Positions 16,780-25,330 of a DNA stretch of 35,387 bases are shown in pieces; positions within the stretch are counted from its first letter, which is position 1; each line of letters opens with the position of its first letter. The translations under genes and the position numbers were made by a program. The notes beneath the pieces were generated by a model that saw only the letters and a program-made list of their open reading frames with translations, was not told the origin of the DNA and did not search any database. This DNA is from Promethearchaeota archaeon (lineage in GTDB: Archaea; Asgardarchaeota; Lokiarchaeia; Sigyniarchaeales; SOKP01): positions 1 to 35,387 of the forward strand of contig SHMU01000021.1 in the NCBI GenBank assembly GCA_008080765.1. The letters run 5' to 3'.

Positions 16780-17451
16780 TTATGATAATAAATAATCCGT
16801 TAACTCCTCCATATTCTCTCCTGTTTCTGCGCTTGTTGTAAAGATTTTAATGGTGGGATTAATCTCCTTTGCATCCCGAATCATATCCTCTATATCAATA
16901 TCGATAACATCCAAAAGATCAATCTTATTTATTATTGCAATATCAGACATTTTAAACAATAAGGGATGTTTTTTAATTACCCATTCCCCCTCAGTAATAG
17001 AGACCACCACTACGCGGGTTTCAACTCCCAATATGAAATCTGAAGGACAGATTAAATTTCCCACATTCTCGATAAAAACAAATTTATAGTCTTTTAAATC
17101 AATATTTTTAATCACTTGCGAAATATGATATGAATTTAGCGCACACTCTCTTGCAGTATTTATTTGTATTGTTTTTGCCCCGCACTTTTCAATCCTATCG
17201 GCATCTACTCGTGTTGCAACATCCCCGTTAATTACAAGGATTTCACCTTCTTTGTGTTTTTTTTGTGATAGTATTTTAATTATATATTCTAATATGGAGG
17301 TCTTTCCGGCACCAATTGCGCCTACAATATCAAATGACTTGATATTATGCTTTATAAATGTTTTTTTATTTTTTTCTGCGACTAAATCATTGTTTTCGAT
17401 TAAATCTTCATTCAATTCTATAATTCTTGAAAATCCTTCTTTTTTCGACAT
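16780..17451 (-). CDS. hypB: HypB-family nickel-incorporation GTPase, metal site altered
   Basis: HypB delivers nickel to hydrogenase precursors with HypA, using GTP. 223 residues: P-loop GAIGAGKTS (44-52), then INGDVATRVDADRIEKCG and ENVGNLICPS (128-137), the NKID guanine motif (175-178) and TSAETGENMEE, all typical of HypB. No histidine-rich N-terminus is present. The inter-subunit metal site is normally the CH pair of the GxxCHLDA segment plus the Cys of NLxCP. Here C103 and C135 remain, but the segment reads RECALNSYH, so His is replaced by Ala. Metal handling may differ. No hydrogenase gene or other hyp gene is nearby. Confidence 0.9.
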   Translation of the reverse strand: MSKKEGFSRIIELNEDLIENNDLVAEKNKKTFIKHNIKSFDIVGAIGAGKTSILEYIIKILSQKKHKEGEILVINGDVATRVDADRIEKCGAKTIQINTARECALNSYHISQVIKNIDLKDYKFVFIENVGNLICPSDFILGVETRVVVVSITEGEWVIKKHPLLFKMSDIAIINKIDLLDVIDIDIEDMIRDAKEINPTIKIFTTSAETGENMEELTDYLLS

Positions 17452-17635
17452 ATTAAGGTAGTAAAATTGTATTGATTGTAAATCTTACTATAATAGAGTA
17501 TTGAGTATTCAAGTAATCTAATACTGATAATTTTTTCCATTTTCTTGGAAGTAGATTGTAAAAATCAAATTCTTTATCTTTAAAATGGTTTAAACAACAT
17601 CTAGTAGAATAATCCAAAAAAGATTGAGCATTAAT

Positions 17636-18559
17636 TTAAAAAATTAGATCTTGATATCTAACCTTGTATTTGAATACAATGTAGGAACCAAGGATTCCCC
17701 CAAGGTCTGGTAAGTAAATAAGGAAATATATAAAGTCTTGATATAGTGCCCAATAGAGTAATGCTGGAAGGAGTCTGAATAATATGAGTAAAATAAGAAG
17801 AATCCTCCCTTTTGCACGAATCGAAATAAAAAATAAAAGAAAGGTCATTTCTTGATTTAAAGAAGAGAAGATCATGAAACTAATAACGCCCATAAGCCCT
17901 CCATATGCCATACCGCCGAAAATAAAGGTGATCTTAATCGGATCATAATAAAAGAGCTGAAGGGGAAGGAATAATAGGGTAAAAAAGATAGCGGACATAA
18001 ATGCTGAAAAAAGATATAATCCAAGTAAAAAACGACTGCCAAATCGTAATTCGATTATTTTAATTATGTTATAAAAGAGTAATATGAGAATAAGAAGGAA
18101 AAAAATCCCGAAATACGAATCTGAATAATTTACAAAAAGTGAAGTGAAAAATGTCCATAGATAATAATCGAAATAACTGTAGTAGCTCAGACATAAATAT
18201 TGTGGGACAATAAGCGCTATAATTGACATAATAAATATGCCAAAAATTAAGAAGGTCGATATGGATCCACTGGGGCGGTTTCCCATCGTTCTCTGAAAAA
18301 TATCTTCTGCCCGCTTCTGCTGCCGCTCTTGCCGCCGTAAATATTTCTTAATGTCTCTAGAGTCTTCTGTGGATACAAATTCTCTGGGGCGATAATCTGG
18401 TTTTGTTGGCCCTCGGGGAACTATGGGGATATGTTTCTTTTCAAAAGTGCATTCATGATTTTCAGGAAGCCTATGCTTCTTGCAATACACACCTCCGCAG
18501 TACTTACATCTAAAGGGCAGATATCCAATCTCCTCGCCACAAAACTCGCAATGAGCCAC
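17636..18559 (-). CDS. AN1 zinc finger fused to a rhomboid-like membrane protein, probably inactive
   Basis: 307 residues. The N-terminus is a textbook AN1 finger: C4, C7, C18, C21, C26, H29, H35, C37. A basic linker (70-92) leads to about six membrane helices from residue 100 on. Rhomboid landmarks are seen: LWTFFTSLF (134-142, the WR/T-S loop region), GGMAYGGLMGV (215-225) in place of GxSGxxxG, and PDLGGILGSY (284-293) in place of the H-x-G-G helix. The serine and histidine of the catalytic dyad are therefore missing, so it is probably a pseudoprotease of the iRhom/Derlin kind. It lies downstream of a second AN1-fused intramembrane protease on the same strand (146-bp gap), suggesting a shared pathway. 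AN1 fingers often occur in ubiquitin-related proteins. Confidence 0.85.
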   Translation of the reverse strand: MAHCEFCGEEIGYLPFRCKYCGGVYCKKHRLPENHECTFEKKHIPIVPRGPTKPDYRPREFVSTEDSRDIKKYLRRQERQQKRAEDIFQRTMGNRPSGSISTFLIFGIFIMSIIALIVPQYLCLSYYSYFDYYLWTFFTSLFVNYSDSYFGIFFLLILILLFYNIIKIIELRFGSRFLLGLYLFSAFMSAIFFTLLFLPLQLFYYDPIKITFIFGGMAYGGLMGVISFMIFSSLNQEMTFLLFFISIRAKGRILLILLILFRLLPALLYWALYQDFIYFLIYLPDLGGILGSYIVFKYKVRYQDLIF

Positions 18560-18705
18560 TATTTTTTACCCGAATAATTTTTGATAAAAGTATAAATGAA
18601 ATTTTTATATATAGTAAATAAATCTTCCTAATATTATCAATCTTACTACTATTTTTTATTATTAATCTTTCGATTTAAATGAATTCAATTGAGAAAAAAG
18701 GGATT

Positions 18706-19725
18706 TTATTGTAGACCTTGTATATAAGGATTTATATCTTGAGGTAAGTATATTAGGACATAGGTTCCAATGAGTAATAAAACCATAAACAAAGCGAGAG
18801 GAATATAGACCTTTTTATTCCATTTCAAAATAGCTTGTCCATCCAGAATTCCCAATGGAATGAGATTAAATGCTCCAAGCATAAAATTTATCGAAGCCGA
18901 AATGCCAATAAAGTAATTAATAGGATAGGTAGGGATGATCAATGAACTTATTAAAAGCCCTGTACCGTAAATCAAATTAATTGTTGGTCCTGCTGCTTTA
19001 CATAAACCCGTCTTTCTATCGATCTTATCCAACCCTAAAACCACAACCGCTCCAGGCAGCGCAAATGCGGGTAACGCACGTGAAGAGGTTATTAATGTAA
19101 TCAACCCTAAAACGAGTCCCATTACGGTAATCATCATTCCATATTTTAATAATCTGAATTTACTTTGCAGACCAAAATGGATTGCAGTCTGTCGGTGCCC
19201 TAATTCATGGAAGAGAAATGCGGTCGTATAAATCCCGGCGACCATAAAAATTATCCATCCATAGCCCATTTTACTTAATTGTGCTTGTGCGGAAGGGCTA
19301 TAGAACCCCAGTAATCCTATAGAATAAATCAATATAGCTCCAATAAGAAAATGAAACCATTCAGCCCTATAGGGGAACAAAATTCCTTTAAATTCAATAC
19401 CAGAACCCTCCTCAAAAGCATTTTCTGGGATGTGTCTCTGTTCTCTGTACCAAATAAAACTACCGTCCGTTCTTGCTCCAGATCCTGTTCCTGATTCCGC
19501 TCCCGAACTTATTTCTCTCTCCTCCGCTATTTGAGGGGCTCTAGCTGCTTGAAATGGTATGGAGGAGTGGGCTCCCATTGCCAATTCTTCTTGCTTTATA
19601 TTACACTCATGATCAATTGGTTCCTTATGAAGAAAACAATAGTATTGACCGCAATCCTCACAATAGTAGGGCTCCTCAGTTTTTTCCCCACAATGATAAC
19701 AATAATAAGAATTTCTAAGCGACAT
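18706..19725 (-). CDS. AN1 zinc finger fused to a site-2 protease (M50 family)
   Basis: 339 residues from the ATG at 19725. An AN1 finger (C9, C12, C22, C25, C30, H33, H39, C41) has the same core spacing as the neighbour gene. A low-complexity linker (50-120, with EISSGAESGTGSGARTDG) precedes at least five membrane helices. The intramembrane zinc metalloprotease motifs are complete: FHELGH (H173, E174, H177) and NLIPLGILDG (287-296, with the metal-binding D295). The frame continues upstream to 19878, but that part would run across the start of the divergent gene at 19818. A TATA-like stretch at 19750-19765 fits a leaderless start at 19725. Substrates are unknown; regulated intramembrane proteolysis is the family role. 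Confidence 0.9.
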   Translation of the reverse strand: MSLRNSYYCYHCGEKTEEPYYCEDCGQYYCFLHKEPIDHECNIKQEELAMGAHSSIPFQAARAPQIAEEREISSGAESGTGSGARTDGSFIWYREQRHIPENAFEEGSGIEFKGILFPYRAEWFHFLIGAILIYSIGLLGFYSPSAQAQLSKMGYGWIIFMVAGIYTTAFLFHELGHRQTAIHFGLQSKFRLLKYGMMITVMGLVLGLITLITSSRALPAFALPGAVVVLGLDKIDRKTGLCKAAGPTINLIYGTGLLISSLIIPTYPINYFIGISASINFMLGAFNLIPLGILDGQAILKWNKKVYIPLALFMVLLLIGTYVLIYLPQDINPYIQGLQ

Positions 19726-19749
19726 CAAAAAAAGAAAAGTAAAAAAAAT

Positions 19750-19765
19750 ATAAATAATTATATAT
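19750..19765 (-). promoter_or_regulatory. TATA-like element for the AN1-S2P gene
   Basis: On the minus strand TATATAATTATTTATA lies about 25-40 nt before the ATG at 19725, the usual distance for a leaderless archaeal transcript. Confidence 0.4.
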
Positions 19766-19817
19766 TTTTTCGAAATTTTTATTAAATAGCGAAAAAACCT
19801 CATTTTATTTAAATACG

Positions 19818-21422
19818 ATGACTTCAATCCCAACATCGGTAAGGGACGGACCATATTCAAGCAATGCGCTCGCCTCAAAATGGTTTTTAATGATTTATTT
19901 TATTAATATATGGATTAGCATCTTATTAGGGGTTACTCATATGCTTTTTTACTGGGAAATAACCCACCAAAATGCTCTTATTCGAATTATATTATTACCT
20001 GTCCAAATCATAGTATGCTATTTCCTACTGTTGACTGCTTCATTATTATTATCTAAATTAGGTTTAGTACTCGTTGATTTAGTTCATAAACCAAAAGAAG
20101 GCATCTTTAAAAGAGATAAATCCGATAAGGATTTTTATTTTTGGAGTCTGAGGGCTGTGATAAAGAAATGGCCATTATGGCTTTCAGGAATTTTCCCCTC
20201 ATCGGTTTTAACCAATATTATTTTGAGACTTTTTGGCGTGAAGACCTCCTTAAGAAATAATGTAAATAATGCAAACATTGAGACGGAATTTGTGGAGCTA
20301 GGAAAGAATATTGTTGTCGGAAAAGGATCATTCATTAAATCTTGTATGATTTTTGACAAATTTCTGATAATTAAAAAGGTTATAATAGAAGATGGGGTTA
20401 TTTTGGGCCCCTACTCATTTGTCTCTCCGGGAACAGTTATCCAGGAAAATACCGCCTTAAACTCCCTTGCTGTAACGAAGATGAATTCTGTATTGAAAAG
20501 TGATTCTATTTATTTCGGATATTTTGCGTCAGAATTTCAAGATCTTCCCGAAGAAGATGCTTTGGAGGAATTTTACATACAAATGTTTGAACAAACCACG
20601 AATTTTTCCAGTAAAGACACCACCTATCAAGACGAAAAATCTACGGAAACTAAATTTATCGTAAATAGTGCCAGTTATATCAGTATTTTCATCATAATCT
20701 ACTTTTTTTCATATTCCATTCCTCTTTTTGGACTGTATCTCTATTTTACCAATCTTTTCTATCCTTATGTGGTATTAGTCAATCCTCTTTTGTCTAATAT
20801 ACTTCCATTTACTTACTTTTTGGTAATTTTCCTCACTCCCCTTATCTTTCTCCTCTTTCACTTTTTAAACATACTTATTGTAGTGCTCATTACAAAACTG
20901 TATTATGAAATCTTATGCCGAATTAGCGAGCCTGAAGAAGGCACTTATCATTGGTCTAATAAAACAAAACAATATATTCATTATTTTACGAGATCTTTTA
21001 TCTTGCGTTATGTCAAGTGGAAGGTTCAGCGAAGCCCGTATCCTTGGCTTATTACACCGGTGTTCAATTTTATCGGAAATTGTATCATCTCTCCGGGAGC
21101 CATCATTGAAGATTTACATTTAGCCAAAGAATTTATAGAAATTGGTGAAAATGCGTATCTTGGAAAAATACTCCTTGCGAATCAACTATGGGATGCGCAA
21201 CTAACTGTAAAAGGAGTAAAGATAGATAAGAATGTGGTGATTTCTGATGGCTGCTGCATAGCACCCGGAACATCTATAAAAAATAACACTACCATACTTC
21301 CTTTTTCTATTACTTCCAAGGATGATATGCTATCTCCAAATTCCTATTATTTTGGTGCTCCCATTCAGAAAATTACAAAAAAAGAACTCTTTCAACTATT
21401 TGATTTACAATTAGATGTATAA
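19818..21422 (+). CDS. Membrane protein with two left-handed beta-helix (hexapeptide) modules
   Basis: 534 residues formed by two copies of one unit. Copy one has two or three membrane helices (25-85), the motif VHKPKEGIF (89-97), an amphipathic stretch, then hexapeptide-type turns (IETEFVELGKNIVVGKGSFI, then VIIEDGVILGPYSFVSPGTVI, about 154-208). Copy two has membrane helices (about 290-365), SEPEEGTYHW, then IEIGENAYLGKILL and VVISDGCCIAPGTSI, ending SYYFGAPIQKI. Similar membrane-LbH modules form the C-terminal part of some peptide synthetases such as epsilon-polylysine synthetase, and LbH domains are common in acyltransferases. No adenylation domain is present. An envelope acyl- or aminoacyl-transfer role is inferred. 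It is followed by a one-module paralogue. Confidence 0.85.
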   Translation: MTSIPTSVRDGPYSSNALASKWFLMIYFINIWISILLGVTHMLFYWEITHQNALIRIILLPVQIIVCYFLLLTASLLLSKLGLVLVDLVHKPKEGIFKRDKSDKDFYFWSLRAVIKKWPLWLSGIFPSSVLTNIILRLFGVKTSLRNNVNNANIETEFVELGKNIVVGKGSFIKSCMIFDKFLIIKKVIIEDGVILGPYSFVSPGTVIQENTALNSLAVTKMNSVLKSDSIYFGYFASEFQDLPEEDALEEFYIQMFEQTTNFSSKDTTYQDEKSTETKFIVNSASYISIFIIIYFFSYSIPLFGLYLYFTNLFYPYVVLVNPLLSNILPFTYFLVIFLTPLIFLLFHFLNILIVVLITKLYYEILCRISEPEEGTYHWSNKTKQYIHYFTRSFILRYVKWKVQRSPYPWLITPVFNFIGNCIISPGAIIEDLHLAKEFIEIGENAYLGKILLANQLWDAQLTVKGVKIDKNVVISDGCCIAPGTSIKNNTTILPFSITSKDDMLSPNSYYFGAPIQKITKKELFQLFDLQLDV

Positions 21423-21443
21423 AAACAACCAAAAGTGATTATT

Positions 21444-22175
21444 ATGGATTATTATGATTTGATAAAAGGCAGCAACTTAAAGCCACCCCGTTTTTTGATA
21501 ATGAAATTCTTGATTATCTATCCTGCTTTAAACTTAACTATTATCTTTCCAATTAATTTTCTTGAGTTTTTTTCGCCCAATTTCGGATTACTCTCCCTTT
21601 TTCTAATCTTTCCTTGGTTCCTTCTCTATTATTGGAGTATATTCCTTTTCTCACTTCTTTTTTTCGCAAAATTATATCTTATTTTAATAGATTTACTTCA
21701 TAAACCAAAGGAAGGGCTTTTTTCTATATCTTTACGAGATAAAGATTATTTGTTTTATGTGCTTAGAAAAGTAATAAAAAAACTGATTCTTCAATTATAC
21801 AATTATTATCCCCTCCCTTGGTTAAAAATATTAGCTCTTAAGGTGTTTAATATTAAAATACCGGCAAATGTGGGCATACTTGATAGCTACATTGATTCTG
21901 ATTTTATTGAATTCGGTAGCGAAACTATACTCGGCGAAGGTGCAATTATTTTAAGCTCAATCATCATCGGAGATAAATTAATGGTAAAAAAAACGGTGAT
22001 TGGCGAAAGAACGACAATTGGAGCATATTCGGTCATATCTCCGGGAACTGTTGTTGAAAAAGGAGCGATCTTGGGGATGGGAAGTTCCACGAAAATTAAT
22101 CAACATCTCGAAACGGGATGGATATATGTGGGACGACCAGCGCAAAAATTGAAGAAACAAGATGATCAATCTTAA
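21444..22175 (+). CDS. Single-module membrane/left-handed beta-helix paralogue
   Basis: 243 residues from the ATG at 21444, which has GTGAT at 21435-21439 five nt before it. A GTG within that site is the alternative start. Two membrane helices (about 20-75) precede LIDLLHKPKEGLF, the same motif as in the upstream gene. LbH coils follow (SDFIEFGSETILGEGAIILS; TVIGERTTIGAYSVISPGTVVEKGAI), then the ending GWIYVGRPAQKL, which is typical of hexapeptide acyltransferases. It begins 21 bp after its two-module paralogue, so the pair arose by tandem duplication and is co-transcribed. The substrate is unknown. Confidence 0.86.
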   Translation: MDYYDLIKGSNLKPPRFLIMKFLIIYPALNLTIIFPINFLEFFSPNFGLLSLFLIFPWFLLYYWSIFLFSLLFFAKLYLILIDLLHKPKEGLFSISLRDKDYLFYVLRKVIKKLILQLYNYYPLPWLKILALKVFNIKIPANVGILDSYIDSDFIEFGSETILGEGAIILSSIIIGDKLMVKKTVIGERTTIGAYSVISPGTVVEKGAILGMGSSTKINQHLETGWIYVGRPAQKLKKQDDQS

Positions 22176-22245
22176 TATTGTCTAATTGGTTAGCTAAGAC
22201 ATATTTATATGATTAGGGTTTTATCGTTTAAAAGTGAAATAGTTC

Positions 22246-22527
22246 TTGAATATCTTAAAACATTTAAAAAGGGTTAAAACTTATATTAAATATAATATGA
22301 AATACAAGAAAATTTATTGTCCAACATGTGAACGCTACGTTAATCTGCAAAAGAAGAGTATGCCTCATGTATACCACGAGCTCTGGGTGTTTTTCATCAT
22401 TCTCACAGCGGGGATTGGTTATATTTTTTATCTTATTATACGTAAACATCAAAAGAAAAACACATGCCCTCATTGTGAACGTACCTTTGACTTAACAAAA
22501 CCATTACCGGAAGGTCCTCGAGGATAA
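22246..22527 (+). CDS. Small zinc-ribbon protein with one membrane helix
   Basis: 93 residues from TTG, supported by GTGAAATAGTTC directly before it; an ATG at 22297 would give 76. One zinc ribbon is split around a membrane segment: CPTC (about 25-28) and CPHC (about 76-79). The hydrophobic helix ELWVFFIILTAGIGYIFYLI lies between them. The two cysteine pairs would sit on opposite ends of a single helix or meet through a hairpin. Not recognised as a named family. Confidence 0.65.
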   Translation: MNILKHLKRVKTYIKYNMKYKKIYCPTCERYVNLQKKSMPHVYHELWVFFIILTAGIGYIFYLIIRKHQKKNTCPHCERTFDLTKPLPEGPRG

Positions 22528-22551
22528 TAATCATTTTCTAATATTTTTCAC

Positions 22552-22872
22552 TTAAGAAGATTTCATAATCTTCATTTTTCCTTTACAACGAGGGCATATG
22601 GTGTCTTGATCGGTAAGAACTCGTTTTAATAAAATTCTCTGATAATTACATTTAGATTTACCACATTTTAACAGAAATTTTTGGGGTTTTAATTGTTTTG
22701 GTTTTGTTTTAATCTTAGTAGACGCTTCAGACGCTTTTTTTGAAGCTTCTAAGACCGTATTTTGTTTGTTAGTGACCGAATCCTTTTTTTGCTCTTTTAT
22801 TTCTTCCTTTTCTTCCTTTTCTTCCTTTTCTTCTCTTTCTGGTTCTTTAATCCATTTATCCAGTCCAGGCAT
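22552..22872 (-). CDS. Small protein with charged N-terminus and C-terminal zinc ribbon
   Basis: 106 residues. It begins MPGLDKWIKEPE, then an EKEEKEEKEE repeat, a linker rich in K, S and T, and a zinc ribbon CGKSKCNYQ...CPRCKGKMK (about 70-101). The first cysteine pair has an unusual C-x4-C spacing. The LDKW near the N-terminus resembles part of a PCNA-binding motif but lacks the glutamine. A nucleic-acid-associated role is plausible, not shown. It is convergent with the preceding zinc-ribbon gene (24-bp gap). Confidence 0.7.
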   Translation of the reverse strand: MPGLDKWIKEPEREEKEEKEEKEEIKEQKKDSVTNKQNTVLEASKKASEASTKIKTKPKQLKPQKFLLKCGKSKCNYQRILLKRVLTDQDTICPRCKGKMKIMKSS

Positions 22873-23030
22873 TTTTTTTCATAAGTACTAATTATTCTAT
22901 TTCTTTACTTAATAATCAAAAATCTCCTTTAAATAATATGCATGTGAACTATTTTAAACTTCATGATTTAATTAAAAAGAAAAATAAAGAAAAATTATTC
23001 TTGAGAAAATCTGATTTACGAAATCTGATT

Positions 23031-24260
23031 TTAGAACACTTGTTCCTTGCCGGCGATTAAGCGTTCTCTAAGATCGATGATATTTTCTTTTGATAATTTT
23101 TCCTCAACAACTTCTTTTGCGATTGCTTCAGTTGCGGAAAAATTAACATTATCTGCTGGAATAATGGATACACTAGTGACCCAGGGATCATTGATGGGAC
23201 GACCGATTTGAGATAATAATTTTACATGCGCTTCTTGGATATCTCCTTGCCCACGCTTATAGATCTCTCGAGCGATGTTATTTGCAAGCACGTTGTAAAT
23301 TTTCCCGACATGGTTAATCGGATTTTTTCCACATACCGCTTCAAGAGACATGGTTCTACAGGGGGTTATCAATCCATTCGATCTATTTCCTCGTCCTACT
23401 TCCCCATCATCTCCTGCCTCCGCACTGGTGCCTGTAATGGTAAGATATAAAATATTTTGTTCGATACTATCGCCGACATTGACATTCACATTGACTTCTC
23501 GTTCAGGAATCAATTTATTGGCTAAATCTAAGGTTGCCTCTTTAATTTGCTCACAATACTTAATATATTCACTAGTATCGTGAATATATTTACTTACCAT
23601 CGCATTTGCTATTGTGATATCAACGTTATTTCCGAGTCTTTGGGTCATTACCTTGATATCCTCCCCCGAGCCAGGGCATTTCTCTTTGAAGGTATCGGAG
23701 TTAAGCATTCTTTCGGTCTCTAAGGTGATTTTTTCGCAATCAGATAAGGGAGCAAACCCTACTCCAAATGAAGTATCGTTTGCTAAGGGCACATACTCCA
23801 TTGCATCTGATTCTTCGAATACACCCGTCAAATCTATGCTACCTGGTTTTACGGCATAGTCAAATTGAATATCTCTTGTAAGATCGAGATTTCTAAACAC
23901 ATCTGAAACTACTATTCTACAAGCATCTAATACAATAGGCGCTACTGGAATATATTCTAATTTATTCTCTCTAAAGATATGATTGATTGCTCTTCCAACA
24001 ATTAGAAAATATTGAGGCTCTAAAATCTTGCCGCCGCCGAATTCTGGACGAGCAATTCCCCCTACTAACGCTGCTTTATCTACGTTATGATGGTAATAAC
24101 GACCAAAATTTTCAAAATAATACTTGCAGAGCATCCGTGAACTGAGATCCGCAGCGGCATCACATACAGAATCGGGATGTCCGACTCCTTTCCGCTCACA
24201 TAATTCTGGAAAATCACTTTCCTCAATCGCACCAAACTTAGCTTCGTCTATTTTCAGCAT
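23031..24260 (-). CDS. mat: S-adenosylmethionine synthetase, archaeal type
   Basis: Makes S-adenosylmethionine from methionine and ATP in the cytoplasm. 409 residues, the usual length of archaeal MAT, which is very divergent from bacterial MetK. Conserved segments include ERKGVGHPDSVCDAAAD (22-38), ALVGGIARPEFGGGK, a central TGTSAEAGDDGEVGRGNRSNG (about 277-297), and a C-terminal GRPINDPWVTSVSI. The gene stands alone on the minus strand. It is divergent from the CARF regulator with 154 bp between, and no riboswitch-like structure is evident. It supplies the methyl donor for fibrillarin and the radical SAM enzymes in the window. Confidence 0.96.
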   Translation of the reverse strand: MLKIDEAKFGAIEESDFPELCERKGVGHPDSVCDAAADLSSRMLCKYYFENFGRYYHHNVDKAALVGGIARPEFGGGKILEPQYFLIVGRAINHIFRENKLEYIPVAPIVLDACRIVVSDVFRNLDLTRDIQFDYAVKPGSIDLTGVFEESDAMEYVPLANDTSFGVGFAPLSDCEKITLETERMLNSDTFKEKCPGSGEDIKVMTQRLGNNVDITIANAMVSKYIHDTSEYIKYCEQIKEATLDLANKLIPEREVNVNVNVGDSIEQNILYLTITGTSAEAGDDGEVGRGNRSNGLITPCRTMSLEAVCGKNPINHVGKIYNVLANNIAREIYKRGQGDIQEAHVKLLSQIGRPINDPWVTSVSIIPADNVNFSATEAIAKEVVEEKLSKENIIDLRERLIAGKEQVF

Positions 24261-24414
24261 TTCATTTCAATTTTTACTTGCATTTTAAATTAATTAACTA
24301 TCAAAATGTGAGATCGTTTTTTAAATTATTAATACTCATAACCTAATGGTGTGGGGTAACCAAAAGTTATTAATTATATTAAGTATTTTTTCTTAACAAC
24401 AATAATATACAATT

Positions 24415-25227
24415 ATGACCTTATTTGAAAAGCAAATACACATAATCTTTAATTTTAAGGAGAGACTCAGGGTAATGGGACCTCTCCTACAACATCAACC
24501 TCACAAACTATATTATTTTACAGCAATTATAAAGGATCCGAATCAAAAGGAAATTCATCTCTCCTATTTTAATCAAAATTGTAGCGAATTGGAGCAGAAA
24601 TTACCAAATCTTGAAATCTTCTCGAAGGAGATAGATTACACAGATTATTTTAAAATCATCCAAGAACTTTCAAAAATTATTAAACGAGAACGACAAGAAA
24701 ATTCAAATTCAAAAATCTTTATCAATATAAGCACGGGGTCTCATATCACGACCTTAGCTTCAATAGAAGCTTCTAAATTATGGAACTGTAATATTTATTA
24801 TGCATCTTCTACGGAATATCGTCCTTATGATGAGGAATTCGATCATAACGGAGAAATAAGAGTTCAAACACCTCTAATTTTTCCAATTCAAAAACCGAAA
24901 GAAAAATATATCAGAATCTTACAACTCATTGAAAAGATGATTGAAGAACGCGATATACAAAAAGATTATAATTCCTCTGACCACAAATTCGTCTATAAAA
25001 AAGAATTGATCTTAAAATTATTTGAAACTAGCCTTTTGGCGTTACAAAAAAATAATAAAAACACTCGTAAGCGACTGGCAAGCCAATATATGAAAAGTCA
25101 AAAATATTTACAGCCTATGGATAAAGAGTTAAAGGTTATAAAGATTTCAAAGGAAAAACGAAATAAGAAAATTAGGCTTACCGATAAAGGAAAAAACCTG
25201 CTGGAAATCTTTAGATATCATTTTTAA
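24415..25227 (+). CDS. CARF-domain transcriptional regulator with C-terminal wHTH
   Basis: 270 residues. The N-terminal half is a Rossmann-like CARF domain with the diagnostic loop NISTGSHI (104-111) followed by TTLASIEASKLW and YYASSTEYRP. The C-terminal part is a winged helix (ILKLFETSLLALQ..., KVIKISKEKRNKKIRLTDKG). CARF-wHTH proteins (Csa3, and the HFX_2341/DUF6293 group) sense nucleotide signals, often cyclic oligoadenylate, and regulate transcription. There is no CRISPR array or cas gene here, and the layout fits the HFX_2341-like group outside CRISPR loci. It is followed by another regulator on the same strand. Confidence 0.85.
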   Translation: MTLFEKQIHIIFNFKERLRVMGPLLQHQPHKLYYFTAIIKDPNQKEIHLSYFNQNCSELEQKLPNLEIFSKEIDYTDYFKIIQELSKIIKRERQENSNSKIFINISTGSHITTLASIEASKLWNCNIYYASSTEYRPYDEEFDHNGEIRVQTPLIFPIQKPKEKYIRILQLIEKMIEERDIQKDYNSSDHKFVYKKELILKLFETSLLALQKNNKNTRKRLASQYMKSQKYLQPMDKELKVIKISKEKRNKKIRLTDKGKNLLEIFRYHF

Positions 25228-25315
25228 AGCATATACGATATGCACAATGATTTTACACTTAAAATATAAAATTTCGATTGATAAAAAAAAAGTTTATTTA
25301 ACATATCCAATATAA

Positions 25316-25328
25316 ATACTAGTAGTAT
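25316..25328. promoter_or_regulatory. Possible operator: 13-bp inverted repeat overlapping a TATA box
   Basis: ATACTA-G-TAGTAT, a perfect inverted repeat, overlaps TATAAATA (25311-25318) and ends two bases before the ATG of the HTH regulator. The position fits autoregulation. The TATA box would put the transcript start near the second ATG (25337). Confidence 0.4.
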
Positions 25329-25330
25329 AC

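Noticed and set aside
19726-19878. N-terminal extension of the AN1-S2P protein with an apparent membrane helix
   Set aside because: The hydrophobic stretch comes from A/T runs of the promoter region and overlaps the divergent gene. The AN1 finger right after the ATG at 19725 and the TATA spacing favour the short form.
22837-22872. PIP box in MPGLDKWIK
   Set aside because: No glutamine and no second aromatic residue.
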